From JBBIWA01 sp037439425 (GTDB lineage Bacteria; Acidobacteriota; Blastocatellia; RBC074), in assembly GCA_037439425.1 (NCBI GenBank), contig JBBIWA010000018.1, forward strand, positions 23,628-87,627: DNA of 64,000 nucleotides. Reading direction: 5' to 3'. The notes beneath the pieces were generated by a model, which was not told the DNA's origin, made no database searches, and saw only the letters and a list, made by a program, of their open reading frames with translations. The translations under genes were made by a program, and so were the position numbers. Positions 25,972-35,316 of this stretch are shown piece by piece (within the stretch, counting starts at the first letter, position 1; each line of letters opens with the position of its first letter).

Positions 25972-27237
25972 TCATTCGTTCTTCGAGAGAAGGTGTTTGA
26001 CCGCTGCTTCAAGTGGCCGGTCACGACCCGAGAGCAGGTCGGAGATGCGCAGCTCAAGAACTTGATCCGGCTTGATTCCACTGCCTTCAATCCGGCGACC
26101 CTGTGCCGTGCGATAGTCGGTATCACTTACGTTAAGCTTCCCGCCATCGGGCAATGGTAGCGTGCGGCTGACGCCGAGCAGGCAGCCGCAGGTGAAGGGA
26201 TGGGTGCCGATGACAAAGGCCCGGCGGTTTTCTTGCAAAGCTGCTGTTAACATCTCAGCCCCGCTGGCGGAGCGAGTACTGACCAGAACGACCAGGGGGC
26301 CGCGATAACTCAAGCGCAGTCGCTGCGTGCGCTGGCGAGTGCTGCGACCTGTCCGCGAGATGAACTCACCCAGTTCGGTTCCTTCGGGCAAGAAGTAACT
26401 CGCCACCTGCACTACGGTGCGGACAAAGCCGCCACCATTGCGGCGCAGGTCCAAAATCAGCCCTCGTGTGTCTTGCAATGCCCGAACGGCGTGCGCGAAA
26501 TCGCGCTCGATCTCCGGCCCGAACCCGTTGAAGTCAATGTAGCCCAGATCGTGCGGCAAGCGGCGCCACAGCACGCGGCGAGGAAATTCCGTGAAGCGAC
26601 GCTTCAGCTCGATTGTGCGAGAACGCCCTTCATCATCAATGAAGGTGAGGGCCAGGGCGGTATCTCGCGGGCCGGCAAAGAGCTGGTTGAGGCTCTGCTG
26701 ATCAAACGCCGTCGGACTGGAGCTGGCCACAATCTCGCTGCGGAGGCGGGCCAGCAGCTCTTCGACTGGAGTGTGGTTGACGCTGAGGAGCACATAACCG
26801 GGCCTGATGCCCTGACGCGCTGCTTCTGAACCCGGCTCAACCCAAACGACGACCAGACGGCCTTCGACGCGCTGAACCGCCAATCCCACGCTTGTCCCCG
26901 CCGGCCGGTAACGATCAAAGCCTTCCTCTGGCGCGTATATCCGCGTGTGCGCATCACCCAGTTCGCCGACCATACGCCGCAACCAGGAGTAAAGCTCAGC
27001 ATTATTGCGCGCCAATTCGACCTTCGGCTGATATTGGCTCTTGAGACGACGCCAGTCCACACCGTTGAAGTTTGGGTCGTAGTATCTGTCATTGATAGCT
27101 TGCCAGACGCGCGTGAAGAGCTTCAGCCGTTCCTCGCGGCTCAGTGACGGGCCGGCTTCCTGCGCGCTGGCCACAAGTGCTAGCCAGCTTACCAGCAGGC
27201 AAAATGAAAGCAGGAGACGCGAAAATCTATGCAGCAT
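25972..27237 (-). CDS. S41-family (C-terminal processing-like) exported peptidase
   Basis: A 421-residue exported S41 serine peptidase. It has a signal peptide (to about residue 26), an N-terminal helical domain with LGDAHTRIY, and a PDZ at about 110-200 (GSEAARQGIRPGYVLLSVN). The catalytic core contains LILDLRRNGGG and the nucleophile Ser in STRSASGAEML (about 321-330); the SDTDYRTAQGRRIEGSGIKPD end block is typical. It probably cleaves C-termini or degrades periplasmic proteins. ATG 27237 is preferred to the TTG six bases upstream. It follows a TonB-domain gene by 63 bases. Confidence 0.88.
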   Translation of the reverse strand: MLHRFSRLLLSFCLLVSWLALVASAQEAGPSLSREERLKLFTRVWQAINDRYYDPNFNGVDWRRLKSQYQPKVELARNNAELYSWLRRMVGELGDAHTRIYAPEEGFDRYRPAGTSVGLAVQRVEGRLVVVWVEPGSEAARQGIRPGYVLLSVNHTPVEELLARLRSEIVASSSPTAFDQQSLNQLFAGPRDTALALTFIDDEGRSRTIELKRRFTEFPRRVLWRRLPHDLGYIDFNGFGPEIERDFAHAVRALQDTRGLILDLRRNGGGFVRTVVQVASYFLPEGTELGEFISRTGRSTRQRTQRLRLSYRGPLVVLVSTRSASGAEMLTAALQENRRAFVIGTHPFTCGCLLGVSRTLPLPDGGKLNVSDTDYRTAQGRRIEGSGIKPDQVLELRISDLLSGRDRPLEAAVKHLLSKNE

Positions 27238-27300
27238 AGCCAAGTCAGCGCGTTTTTTCGAAGCGGTACTGATTCAAGCACTCGCTGCCACTAAATAACT

Positions 27301-28206
27301 TCAAGGTAGTTTACGCAAACTGCGCCTGAGGCGTTCCGCTTCCTCTTTGCGCTCAGCCTCGGGGGGGGGACGGCGGAAATTGTAGCGCACCAGCGCGCGA
27401 ATCGTCACGGGGCGCCCGTCGCGTTCAGCCGGCTTAAAGCGCAATTGACGCACGGTGGCGATAGCTGATTGGTCGAGCCCGTATCCCGCCCAGCGCACCA
27501 CTTCGACTTCACCCACCTGCCCATCATCGCGAAAGACCACCTCCAGCTCAACGGTCGCAGTGATGCCTGCCAGGGAGGCTTCTTCAGGGTAAGCTGGTTT
27601 GAGTCGTTGATAGAAGATAGGCAAACGCAACCCTTCTGTTTCAGCCTCATCACTCAGCACTTCTATAATCTTGTCCGGGGCGCGAGCAATGACTTCGGCC
27701 TGAGTCCGGCTCTCTTCTCTGGCAGCGTTAATGGCTGCGACAGAACGTGGCCATTGTTGCTTGATTAACTCGACAAGCTGAGCGCGCGCCTGCGACTCTG
27801 TGGTGGCCTGTGTCCGCTCGAAGGCAAATGAAACCAATCCGCCAGTGCGCGTTTCGACAATGAACAAACCGGCGCAGGCCTCATAGTAAAACTCTTCGGC
27901 CGAAGCGATGCGCCGCACCAGTTGGACTTTGCCCAGGATATAAAAGTCGCAACCGAGGCTCATTCCCAGTGCGCGCGCCTCCTCGCGGCTCAAATTCAAG
28001 CTGCCCGCATAGCCGGCACCACGCACTGCAGCGCGCGTCTGTTCCTCATCGAGTAGACTGAACTCTGCGCCCAAGTTTCGTAGCGCCGCGGTCACAGCAC
28101 CTCTCTCGTCACCCTCAAGGTCAACGATAGCCAGACGCACCGGTGTTTGGCCGCCAGCAGTAACGGTCAGCGACAGGAGAACGAAAAGTAGTCTGAAAGC
28201 CCGCAT
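27301..28206 (-). CDS. Exported protein with C-terminal TonB domain
   Basis: A 301-residue exported protein. The signal peptide ends at about residue 20 (VTAGG). The N-terminal domain (21-165) resembles a FlgO/TolB-like fold (VRLAIVDLEGDERGAVTAAL). The C-terminal TonB domain (about 205-285) has YPEEASLAGITATVELEVVF and ATVRQLRFKPAERDGRPV. It has no membrane anchor apart from the signal, so it differs from classical TonB. It is encoded just before the S41 peptidase on the same strand. Its precise role is unknown. Confidence 0.72.
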   Translation of the reverse strand: MRAFRLLFVLLSLTVTAGGQTPVRLAIVDLEGDERGAVTAALRNLGAEFSLLDEEQTRAAVRGAGYAGSLNLSREEARALGMSLGCDFYILGKVQLVRRIASAEEFYYEACAGLFIVETRTGGLVSFAFERTQATTESQARAQLVELIKQQWPRSVAAINAAREESRTQAEVIARAPDKIIEVLSDEAETEGLRLPIFYQRLKPAYPEEASLAGITATVELEVVFRDDGQVGEVEVVRWAGYGLDQSAIATVRQLRFKPAERDGRPVTIRALVRYNFRRPPPEAERKEEAERLRRSLRKLP

Positions 28207-28239
28207 AAGACCCAAGGTAGTAGTTCCACATCAGATGGC

Positions 28240-28334
28240 GGATTACGGGATGCGGATTTCGGATCCAATTCCCCTAAGGACGCGCTGCCTGTCGAGCACT
28301 GACTCCGTTGGTGAGCAGATCCAAATTCCGAAAT
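28240..28334. repeat. Degenerate GGATTTCGGAT inverted repeat
   Basis: GCGGATTTCGGATCC (28251-28265) and GGAT/CCAAATTCCGAAATTC (about 28319-28335) form imperfect inverted arms around a 50-base loop. It is a worn relative of the heptamer repeats at 51.9 and 60.7 kb and lies at the 3' end of the HD gene. Confidence 0.4.
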
Positions 28335-29597
28335 TCATCGGATCGCTTCAATCGCCGTGGTGGCTTCAGCCGGGAAGCATATGCGGTGAATCTCATAGCC
28401 GCGCATGCTGCGCACCACCTCGGAGACCTCAGCAATATCGCAGATAGCTGGCGAAAAGCCACTGCGCTCGATGTAAAGCCGCGCTTTGCCTTCAGGGCGG
28501 TAGTAGCTGTAGTAAGGAATGTCGGCTGCGCGATCTTCGATCAGATAATAGATTGGCTCAAAGCCGAGCGCCGCTACTTGCTCGCGTGCTGCGGCAATGA
28601 AGTGGGCGCGCTCGTTGTCTGGTAACTCGACATCCAGCGCCTTAAAGAGCCGCCGCTGGACGAAGCGTTGCGACAGGTCGCCGAGAATTGGATCCTCCTC
28701 GCGCGCCCATTGCTTAATGTAAAACATCACGTCGTGATCATCGAAGCTCAGATAATCGGCAGTCGTCAGTTCTTCTCCGGTCAAGACCCGTTCCATCACC
28801 GAACCGGGGAGGATAAACTGGAGCTTCCCCTCACGCACCAGCTCGACGGCGCGCCGTAGAATGCTCAGCAGCACAGCCTCGGCCGAGCGCAAAGTGCGGT
28901 GAAAATAGACCTGGCGGAACATGTAGTAGCGCGCCTGCAAATACTCTTCGACCGCATAGAGGCCCTTAGCCGAAACATAAATCCGGTCATTGGCCTGGTC
29001 AATTTCCAGAGCGTGAATAATCCACTCCAGATCGTAGATGCCGTATTTGGCACCCGTCATCAGGCTGTCGCGGAGCAGATAATCGAAGCGATCGACATCA
29101 AGTTGTGATGAGACGAGCTGGCTTACGAAGGCCGGGCGATACTGAGCAGCCAGCGCTGCGATGACCTGATCTGGCAGCGCCGGATCATATGCAGCCAGCC
29201 GCGCATGCACCTGCGTCGCTTCATCAGCAATAATGCGCTTCGTCCAGTGTTCGTGATTTTGCCTGAGCGCTTTTTCGATCACGTGCGAGAAGGGGCCGTG
29301 CCCGATGTCGTGCAGCAGCGCCGCCACGCGGGCGACCAGCCGTGCCTGCTGGCTGATCTCGTAGCTTTCAGCGAGACGATCCAGCACACGCGTCATTAGG
29401 TGCATAACGCCGAGCGAGTGAGTGAAGCGGGAATGTTCCGCGCCCTGGTAGGTATAGAGCGCCAGGCCGAGTTGTTTGATATAGCGCAACCGCTGAAACT
29501 CCGGCGTATCAATCAAAGCAATCAACAGCGCATCATCGGCACGCCTCTCTGAAAGCGCAATAATGTTGTGAACCGGATCGCGGTAGATGCGTTCCAT
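28335..29597 (-). CDS. HD-domain phosphohydrolase (dNTPase/YwfO-like)
   Basis: A 420-residue cytosolic HD protein. It starts MERIYRDPVHNIIALSERR, with RLRYIKQLGLALYTYQGAEH and HSLGVMHLMTRVL. The metal site is in ARVAALLHDIGHGPFSHVIE (H, HD), and SQLDVDRFDYLLRDSLMTGA continues the dGTPase-like family pattern. It hydrolyses nucleotides in related proteins; the substrate here is not known. An upstream in-frame start (29648) lies in the region before the conserved N-terminus and is not used. It runs after the M20 gene with a 56-base gap. Confidence 0.88.
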   Translation of the reverse strand: MERIYRDPVHNIIALSERRADDALLIALIDTPEFQRLRYIKQLGLALYTYQGAEHSRFTHSLGVMHLMTRVLDRLAESYEISQQARLVARVAALLHDIGHGPFSHVIEKALRQNHEHWTKRIIADEATQVHARLAAYDPALPDQVIAALAAQYRPAFVSQLVSSQLDVDRFDYLLRDSLMTGAKYGIYDLEWIIHALEIDQANDRIYVSAKGLYAVEEYLQARYYMFRQVYFHRTLRSAEAVLLSILRRAVELVREGKLQFILPGSVMERVLTGEELTTADYLSFDDHDVMFYIKQWAREEDPILGDLSQRFVQRRLFKALDVELPDNERAHFIAAAREQVAALGFEPIYYLIEDRAADIPYYSYYRPEGKARLYIERSGFSPAICDIAEVSEVVRSMRGYEIHRICFPAEATTAIEAIR

Positions 29598-29653
29598 AAC
29601 AGCAGTGATGAGTGATGAGTGATGAGTTCCGAACTCGTCACTGATCACTGTTT

Positions 29654-30796
29654 TCAGACCGTTTGCAGCAGGCGCGTCAGCAAGGTCGCGCAGCGAGGGA
29701 TGTCAGCCAGGACAATATGCTCGTGCTCGGCGTGCGCGCCCGCGCCGTTGACGCCCAGTCCGTCCAGTGTTGGCACACCCATCGCGGCAGTGAAATTACC
29801 ATCCGATCCACCGCCCACTCCGCCCTCCTTCAGCTCGAAGCCGAACTCAGCCGCCAGCTGGCGCGCGTGTTCGTAGAGTGCAGCATTTTGCTCCGAGCGT
29901 GGCATAGGCGGGCGATTGAGGCTGCCTTCGATCTCAAGCTGCGCGCCAGGGAGCACCGGTCTGAGGTGGCGGATTTCCTGCTCGATGCGGGCCCATTCTT
30001 CCAAAGTCCAGAACCGGATATCTACCTGTGCGGTGGCTTCAGCCGGGACTACGTTGATGGCTGTGCCGCCACTGATGAGGCCCACACTGACCGTGGTGCC
30101 ACGCTCAAAATCATTAAGCGCAGTCAGCCGGATCGCTTGATGAGATAGCTCGACAATGGCGTTGATGCCCTGACTCGGATCCAACCCGGCATGCGCTGAG
30201 CGTCCAATGGCTCGCAGTTTGAACCCGGCAATCCCTTTGCGGGCGGTCTTGACAGCCGGGCCGGGGATGGGCGGTTCAAGCACGAGGGCTGCAGTAGCCC
30301 GGCCTGCCTCCTCTTCAATCAGCGGGCGCGAGGTCAGGCTGCCGATCTCTTCGTCGCAAGTGAGCAGCAAGGTGACGGGATGGCGGGTGGCAAGTTGATG
30401 CTCAGCCAGGGTGCGCAGCGCTTCGATAGCCACAGCGATGCCGGACTTCATATCGAAGATCCCCGGTCCGTGTGCTGTGCCCTGGTCGCTGATCCGAAAT
30501 GGCAGGCGCTGTAATGTGCCGACGCGCCAGACTGTGTCGAGGTGTCCCATCACGAGCGTATGCGCTTCTGCGGCGGTGTGTCCAAAGTGAAAGCGCGCGC
30601 GCAGATGGGTTCCGTAGCCGGGTTGGTCAATCAACTCAAGCTCACTGGCCAGCGGTTGCAACTGGGCAGCGACAAAGCGCGCAATCTCGGTAAGGCGCGC
30701 TGCTTCGCGCGAGGTGGTCTCGCGCTCCACAAGCTCGCGGATGAGATCAAGGATCTGTGGCTGGCGTCGGCGGTAGTGCTCAAGTAAGGTGCTCAT
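29654..30796 (-). CDS. M20-family metallopeptidase (carboxypeptidase G2-like)
   Basis: A 380-residue M20/M28-fold dizinc peptidase without a signal peptide. Metal ligands are H in VMGHLDTVW, D in GPGIFDMKSGIA, the EE pair in TCDEEIGS, and a late His in AHAEHEHI. The dimerisation domain (about 175-285) contains GRSAHAGLDPSQGINAI. It likely trims C-terminal amino acids or glutamate from small peptides in the cytosol. It is adjacent to the HD gene on the same strand. Confidence 0.86.
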   Translation of the reverse strand: MSTLLEHYRRRQPQILDLIRELVERETTSREAARLTEIARFVAAQLQPLASELELIDQPGYGTHLRARFHFGHTAAEAHTLVMGHLDTVWRVGTLQRLPFRISDQGTAHGPGIFDMKSGIAVAIEALRTLAEHQLATRHPVTLLLTCDEEIGSLTSRPLIEEEAGRATAALVLEPPIPGPAVKTARKGIAGFKLRAIGRSAHAGLDPSQGINAIVELSHQAIRLTALNDFERGTTVSVGLISGGTAINVVPAEATAQVDIRFWTLEEWARIEQEIRHLRPVLPGAQLEIEGSLNRPPMPRSEQNAALYEHARQLAAEFGFELKEGGVGGGSDGNFTAAMGVPTLDGLGVNGAGAHAEHEHIVLADIPRCATLLTRLLQTV

Positions 30797-30892
30797 ACCG
30801 TTAAATCAAGCGCAAGTGGCTTGATGCAAGTCTTTAGGTGTTCTCCCGCAAGGCGCTTTGTTAAGGCTGCTGGACAAAGTACCTGGCATTTC

Positions 30893-30920
30893 TTGACAAA
30901 GCAGTTGAATCATGCACAAT
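30893..30920 (+). promoter_or_regulatory. Sigma-70-type promoter
   Basis: TTGACA (30893-30898), a 16-base spacer, and CACAAT (30915-30920) predict a start near 30927. It points right into the candidate structured RNA and is 271 bases from the next coding start, longer than an ordinary leader. Confidence 0.5.
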
Positions 30921-30926
30921 ACTAGT

Positions 30927-31125
30927 AAATCTGACAAGCTCTTGGAGAGCCGTTAGAGGAAGGTCATCATCGGCTCCGTCAGAAAGGTTTGCACCTCTCC
31001 ACTCGCGTTCGTTGGGGAATTGGGAAATGCGTGGTGCTCCTGGCGGCCACTGCCACTCACAGGAGCGGTTTTGGCTGCGATGGGCTGCAGTTGGTAGCCT
31101 GATGAGGCTTTAACGAGACGGTCAG
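30927..31125 (+). ncRNA. Candidate structured RNA or long leader, unassigned
   Basis: The predicted transcript begins just before CTGAC (30931). A closing stem can form between CTGAC...AGAGCC at 30931-30951 and GGCTTT...GTCAG at 31106-31125. Inside lie GCTCCTG/CAGGAGC (about 31038-31076), CCAC-TC-GCGTT/AATGCGTGG, and AGGT-TTGC-ACCT. The 5' arm can instead pair with GGCTCCGTCAG at 30970-30980, so two folds compete. The size is near that of 6S RNA, but the multi-branched shape does not fit well. No terminator is clear. It could also be the leader of the next gene. Confidence 0.35.
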
Positions 31126-31190
31126 ATGGACTTCGCTACAGTGGCGTCGTGATTAGCGAATTAAGAGTTTAGATCGGAGGATAAGTTGCT

Positions 31191-32336
31191 ATGAAGACAT
31201 TCAGCCTATTGATGGTCATGCTGCTTGTCAGCCCTGTCGCAGCTTGGCCGGCTAAGGGGCACTCTCAGCCCGCGCAGCAACAGCAGCCTGCCCCTAAGTT
31301 CCAGAGCGATGAAGAGCGCGCTGCTTACGAGGCTTACTTCAACGAGAAGGATCGCGCCAAGAAGTTGGCACTGGCTAAGGAGTTCGTCAAGCAATTTCCT
31401 AACAGCGATTACGCTCCCTGGCCCCGCGCTCACATCTTCAAGACTCTGGGCGAAGATTTCCAGGCCGCATTGCAGGCTTTCTATGGCGGTCCAGATGGCG
31501 CTAAGCTGAATAGGCTCATCTCGGCTGGTGAAGCTTACCTGGAATATCAGCCGGGGCAAGCCTGGGTCACGACCCAAGTGGCGATGGCTACAGGGGTAGG
31601 GGCGCTCGGTAACTTCTATGATGTCAACCAGAGCAAAGCCTGGGCTGACAAAGCGCTCGCGCTGCTGGAACCTGCCGAACCGCCGCAGGGCTTCTCCAAA
31701 CAGGAGTGGGAAGGCTTGCGCAAACTGGGGTGGTCGAAGCTCTACCAGTATCAAGGTAACCATTATTTACGCCAGGCTAACCCAGACCCGGACAAGGCCA
31801 TTGAGTATCTGACCAAAGCGGCTGAAATGAAGGACGGTGAATCGGCCAAGGACGCTACCACCTACTGGCTGCGAGCTGAGGCTTATAGCTCGCAATACAG
31901 CAAACTGAGTGAAAAGTATGAAGCCCTGACTGCGGAGCAGAAAGTCGGACCTGAGGGCAAGACTTTGCTGGAAGAGAGTATCAATCCGCTCGTGGATAAA
32001 ATGATTTACGATTATGCGCGAGTCTATGTCCTGGCTACTAAGCCTGAGCAGAAACAATTGCAGGAAGCAGCGAAAGAGAGACTTTATCAATTCTGGGAGT
32101 ACCGCTTCAAAAGCCAGGAGGGGCTAAATGATTTGATCGCCCACTATCGTGCCGATCCGACTGCTCCGCCACCACCGCCGCCGCAGCCGAAAGAGCCCGA
32201 AGCAGGTACCACACCGCCTCCCAATCCTGCTGAACAACCCAAAACAGCAGCGAAGGGTAACGGGAGCAAAGCGGGAGCAAAACCTAAGCCCGCGCCAAGA
32301 AAGACGAAACCGAACCCAAGGCGACGGAAACCGTAG
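31191..32336 (+). CDS. Exported TPR-like protein with basic Pro-rich tail
   Basis: A 381-residue exported protein. A signal peptide ends near residue 20, followed by a Gln-rich linker. The helical body (about 35-310) has TPR-like repeats, with FPNSDYAPWPRAHIFKTLGE and NPDPDKAIEYLTKAAEMKDG. The C-terminal 60 residues hold PPPPPPQPKEPE and a basic KPKPAPRKTKPNPRRRKP. No catalytic motif is seen. GGAGG is about ten bases before the ATG. A terminator follows at 32412. The basic tail may bind nucleic acid or the cell wall. Confidence 0.7.
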   Translation: MKTFSLLMVMLLVSPVAAWPAKGHSQPAQQQQPAPKFQSDEERAAYEAYFNEKDRAKKLALAKEFVKQFPNSDYAPWPRAHIFKTLGEDFQAALQAFYGGPDGAKLNRLISAGEAYLEYQPGQAWVTTQVAMATGVGALGNFYDVNQSKAWADKALALLEPAEPPQGFSKQEWEGLRKLGWSKLYQYQGNHYLRQANPDPDKAIEYLTKAAEMKDGESAKDATTYWLRAEAYSSQYSKLSEKYEALTAEQKVGPEGKTLLEESINPLVDKMIYDYARVYVLATKPEQKQLQEAAKERLYQFWEYRFKSQEGLNDLIAHYRADPTAPPPPPPQPKEPEAGTTPPPNPAEQPKTAAKGNGSKAGAKPKPAPRKTKPNPRRRKP

Positions 32337-32411
32337 TGCACCTGCTACAGCCGCTAGCAAGCATCCATGCTGCGGTGCTGAACTGAAGCGATACCTCTGA
32401 ATGACTCTAGC

Positions 32412-32446
32412 AAAGGCCAGCCCTCGACCAGGAGAGCTGGCTTTTG
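32412..32446 (+). terminator. Rho-independent terminator
   Basis: GCCAGC (32416-32421) and GCTGGC (32436-32441) form a stem extended by AAA/TTT arms and ending in TTTT. It lies 76 bases after the TPR-like gene. A second hairpin with arms CTCAGG-G-AGCC and GGCT-G-CCTGAG lies at 32471-32495. The rest of the gap to 32755 holds no gene. Confidence 0.75.
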
Positions 32447-32755
32447 TCTGCTTACAGCGTTTTCCAGGCGCTCAGGGAGCCGAAGGCTGCCTGAGGAGCT
32501 GACTCCTGAAGACTGATGACTGATCTCAGCAGAAAAGAGCAAAGCTTCAAGCGGTGATTTTCTTCCCCCTTAGTGCTCAGCAGTCAGCCATCGGTCGCCA
32601 GTCAAACTCACGTGCCTGGGCACCCTACTTGAGAACAACTGCTAAGAGCAAGCAGCGAATCATTAAGCTCGGAGAGGACAGACCTGAGTCATCACTCCCC
32701 TTTTGGGCTTGATGAATTTCTGAAGAGGAAGCAGAGGGGAGCAAAAATAAAAACT

Positions 32756-33574
32756 ATGGATGCGAGTGATGACCTGAAGCAATCACCATCAGCCAGCCGG
32801 CCCTCACATGATGAGATGTTGGCCCGGCTTGAAGCTGTGATCGGCTACACCTTCCGTGACCGCTCATTACTGCGACGTGCGTTGACTCATCGCTCCTATG
32901 CTAATGAACAAGCAGAACCCCGCCCGCCGCACAACGAAGCGCTCGAATTCCTGGGTGATGCCGTACTTGAGTTTCTCATCAGCGCCTGGCTGCTCGAATT
33001 GTACCCGACACAAACCGAAGGCACTCTCTCGAAGCTGCGGGCCTATGCTGTCAGCGCCGCCAATTTGCAAAAGCACGCGGCTCGTTTGCACCTGGGAGAG
33101 TATCTGCTACTCAATCGGGGTGAGGAGAAGACAGGCGGGCGCACCAAGGCCGCCCTGCAGGTTGATGCCTATGAAGCGCTGATCGCCGCTATTTACCTCG
33201 ACGGTGGCATCGAGGCCGCGCGCGATTTTGTCCATCGCGAGTTTGCGGTGACCTTCACCCGGCTCGATCCTCAGAACCTGACGGCCACGGACTATAAGAC
33301 GGCGCTCCAAGAGCGGTTGCAAGCGCTGGGTTTCCCAGCTCCACAATATGCCATTGTCGAGAGCCTGGGACCTGATCATCGCCGCGTTTTTCAGGTTGAA
33401 TTGCTGATTAATGGCCGGCGTTTCGCGACTGGTCAAGGTACGACTATCAAAGGCGCACATCAGGCCGCAGCGCGCGCTGCACTTGATGACTTCGATTCTG
33501 CCCTGGAGAAGCTTCAACGGAGGGTCGACTCGGATGAAGAGACGGCAGCAGCCGAGCAGGAGGTCATCGGCTAG
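32756..33574 (+). CDS. rnc: Ribonuclease III
   Basis: A 272-residue RNase III that cuts double-stranded RNA in rRNA maturation. The signature NEALEFLGDAVLEF is at residues 60-73, and a further acidic active-site region is in QVDAYEALIAAIYLDGG. The dsRNA-binding domain spans about 180-255 (DYKTALQERLQALGFPAPQY). It has a slightly extended N-terminus and an acidic C-terminal tail (DSDEETAAAEQEV). The purine-rich AGGGGAG is 14 bases from the ATG, rather far. The signal peptidase gene follows 82 bases on, a common neighbourhood. Confidence 0.95.
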   Translation: MDASDDLKQSPSASRPSHDEMLARLEAVIGYTFRDRSLLRRALTHRSYANEQAEPRPPHNEALEFLGDAVLEFLISAWLLELYPTQTEGTLSKLRAYAVSAANLQKHAARLHLGEYLLLNRGEEKTGGRTKAALQVDAYEALIAAIYLDGGIEAARDFVHREFAVTFTRLDPQNLTATDYKTALQERLQALGFPAPQYAIVESLGPDHRRVFQVELLINGRRFATGQGTTIKGAHQAAARAALDDFDSALEKLQRRVDSDEETAAAEQEVIG

Positions 33575-33656
33575 TCGGGAGTTGAAAGTTTCTCTTCTCA
33601 GTTCTACACTCTGGGTTTCCACAGTAAGTAACGATTGATTAGCTGTAGAGAGGATT

Positions 33657-34481
33657 ATGATCGAAGAACAAGAGGTGACGAGCAACGAAACCACAGAGCA
33701 TCTTGTCGAGCCTGGGCCACAACTGGCTCCGATGGCTCCTCCCAAATCAATCATCCGTGAATACTTCGAACAGGGTGTGGTCACGGTGATCATGGCGTTT
33801 TTCTTAATGACGTTTATTGCTCAGGCTGTGCAGGTCCCTACCGGCTCGATGCAGAACAATATCCATATTGGGGATCATCTCTTTGTCAATAAGTTCATCT
33901 TTGGGCCACCCACCCACTTGCTGAACTGGTTGCTGCCGCAACGGGAAATCAGGCGCGGTGACATCATCGTCTTCAAGTTTCCGAACGATCCCAAAGTGAA
34001 CTATGTTAAGCGCGTTATTGGCTTGCCAGGCGATGAAGTGCGAATCGAAGGGAGGCACGTCTACATCAACGGCAAGCAACTGCCCGAGCAACACGTGATT
34101 GTCGAGCTGCAGGACTCCGACCATTCGTTCAATCCAGAGATCAGAGTCGAACCGGCCCCGCCAGGGGCGAAATACCGCGTCTACTACAAAGAGCGCCACG
34201 GCGAAGCAGAACTGGACTACGAGACTCAGAGCGCCAAATACGCCGTCCATGGTCCGGTGATTGTACCACCGGAGAGCTATTTCGCCCTGGGTGATAACCG
34301 CGATAACAGCCTCGATGGGCGTTATTGGGGCTTCGTGCCGCGTGACAATATCATCGGCCGCGCGCTATATGTCTACTGGTCATTCAATCCGCGCGACCCG
34401 GAGCGGCCTGGCTCTGGCATCCCACTGTTAGATTTCTTCACCAGGACCAACTGGCGTCGCACTGGCGCTGCGATCAAGTAG
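33657..34481 (+). CDS. lepB: Signal peptidase I
   Basis: A 274-residue type I signal peptidase. One membrane segment (about 39-58) precedes the catalytic Ser64 in VPTGSMQNN. The Lys general base is Lys118 in VNYVKRVIGLPGDEV, and the C-terminal box E is GDNRDNSLDGRYWG. It cleaves signal peptides on the periplasmic face of the membrane. It is encoded with rnc upstream. A long N-terminal cytosolic extension (1-38) is acidic. Confidence 0.96.
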   Translation: MIEEQEVTSNETTEHLVEPGPQLAPMAPPKSIIREYFEQGVVTVIMAFFLMTFIAQAVQVPTGSMQNNIHIGDHLFVNKFIFGPPTHLLNWLLPQREIRRGDIIVFKFPNDPKVNYVKRVIGLPGDEVRIEGRHVYINGKQLPEQHVIVELQDSDHSFNPEIRVEPAPPGAKYRVYYKERHGEAELDYETQSAKYAVHGPVIVPPESYFALGDNRDNSLDGRYWGFVPRDNIIGRALYVYWSFNPRDPERPGSGIPLLDFFTRTNWRRTGAAIK

Positions 34482-34688
34482 AGCTTCAACGCCTGACGAT
34501 CCGGCCTGAAAAAGCACGGCGATTAGGAATTTATATCTACGGGCTGCTTTCTCCCTCGCTGCCTGCGTGGCCAAAGGCTGCCTGGCCCGCAGCGGTATCG
34601 CCGAAAAACGCACCAGATACTGCTGACGGTCGAATTAACAATTAGGGAGCTCTAGATAAAGATACCGAAGACCGTGATCAGAGACAGT

Positions 34689-35171
34689 ATGTGTGCGAAT
34701 CGTTCTTTCCCCAATCGCATCTTCCACCTTGTCGCTTTACTACTCTTGCTGGCCCCGGTGCCATCTGTTCTGAGCCAGAGCCAGGCCCGGCCATTGCAGG
34801 CGCGCCTCTCCAATGGGCGGGCCATTGTGACAGCGGAGCCGAAGCCGCAACTCTGCGCTGAGCTGGCTCTCTTGTTGAGTGGCGCGGAAGATTCGCCTAC
34901 TGTCCGGATCACCCTTGCGGGGATGAGACTTGAAGCCGCGCAGCTAACGGCTGGTGATTTCGAGATCGTGAATCAACAAGGTGAGCGATTATTTACAGGC
35001 CGATGGGTAGCCACCGCTTTTCGCCAGGGGGCAACGCTGATCAGCCTGGAAGGTGAGGGGCAAGGAAGATATGCTGCCAGCCGGTTGAAGCTTAAGCTCA
35101 GAGGCCGAGTTAGTCTTGAGGGCGGCTCGGTTGCAGTTTTAAGTGCTGAAGGGCGAGGCGAAATTCGCTGA
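34689..35171 (+). CDS. Small exported protein of unknown function
   Basis: A 160-residue protein with a signal peptide (MCANRSFPNRIFHLVALLLLLAPVPS, cleavage near VLSQSQA). The mature part is predicted to be beta-rich (FEIVNQQGERLFTGRW, ATLISLEGEGQG). No domain is recognised. I use ATG 34689; an in-frame GTG at 34674 would add five residues. No strong ribosome site is seen. It lies between lepB and the ClC gene on the same strand. Confidence 0.5.
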   Translation: MCANRSFPNRIFHLVALLLLLAPVPSVLSQSQARPLQARLSNGRAIVTAEPKPQLCAELALLLSGAEDSPTVRITLAGMRLEAAQLTAGDFEIVNQQGERLFTGRWVATAFRQGATLISLEGEGQGRYAASRLKLKLRGRVSLEGGSVAVLSAEGRGEIR

Positions 35172-35316
35172 GGGTTAAAAGCGACAACCCTCCCGTGGCC
35201 ATCCAGTCTAACTCAAAAGCTCAATTTATGTCCGTTGGCAGTATAGTTGCCGACCGGGCTTAGACATTGCCGAAGCTGAATGCTAAGATTTCAACTGAAT
35301 CGGGAGATGAGAGACT

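Noticed and set aside
30970..31080. Cobalamin riboswitch, from GGGAA...GGTG and GCCACTG blocks
   Set aside because: The order and the remaining conserved core are missing and the downstream gene has no cobalamin link.
30927..31125. 6S RNA
   Set aside because: Size and closing stem fit, but the interior is multi-branched rather than one long helix with a central bubble. Kept only as an unassigned candidate.
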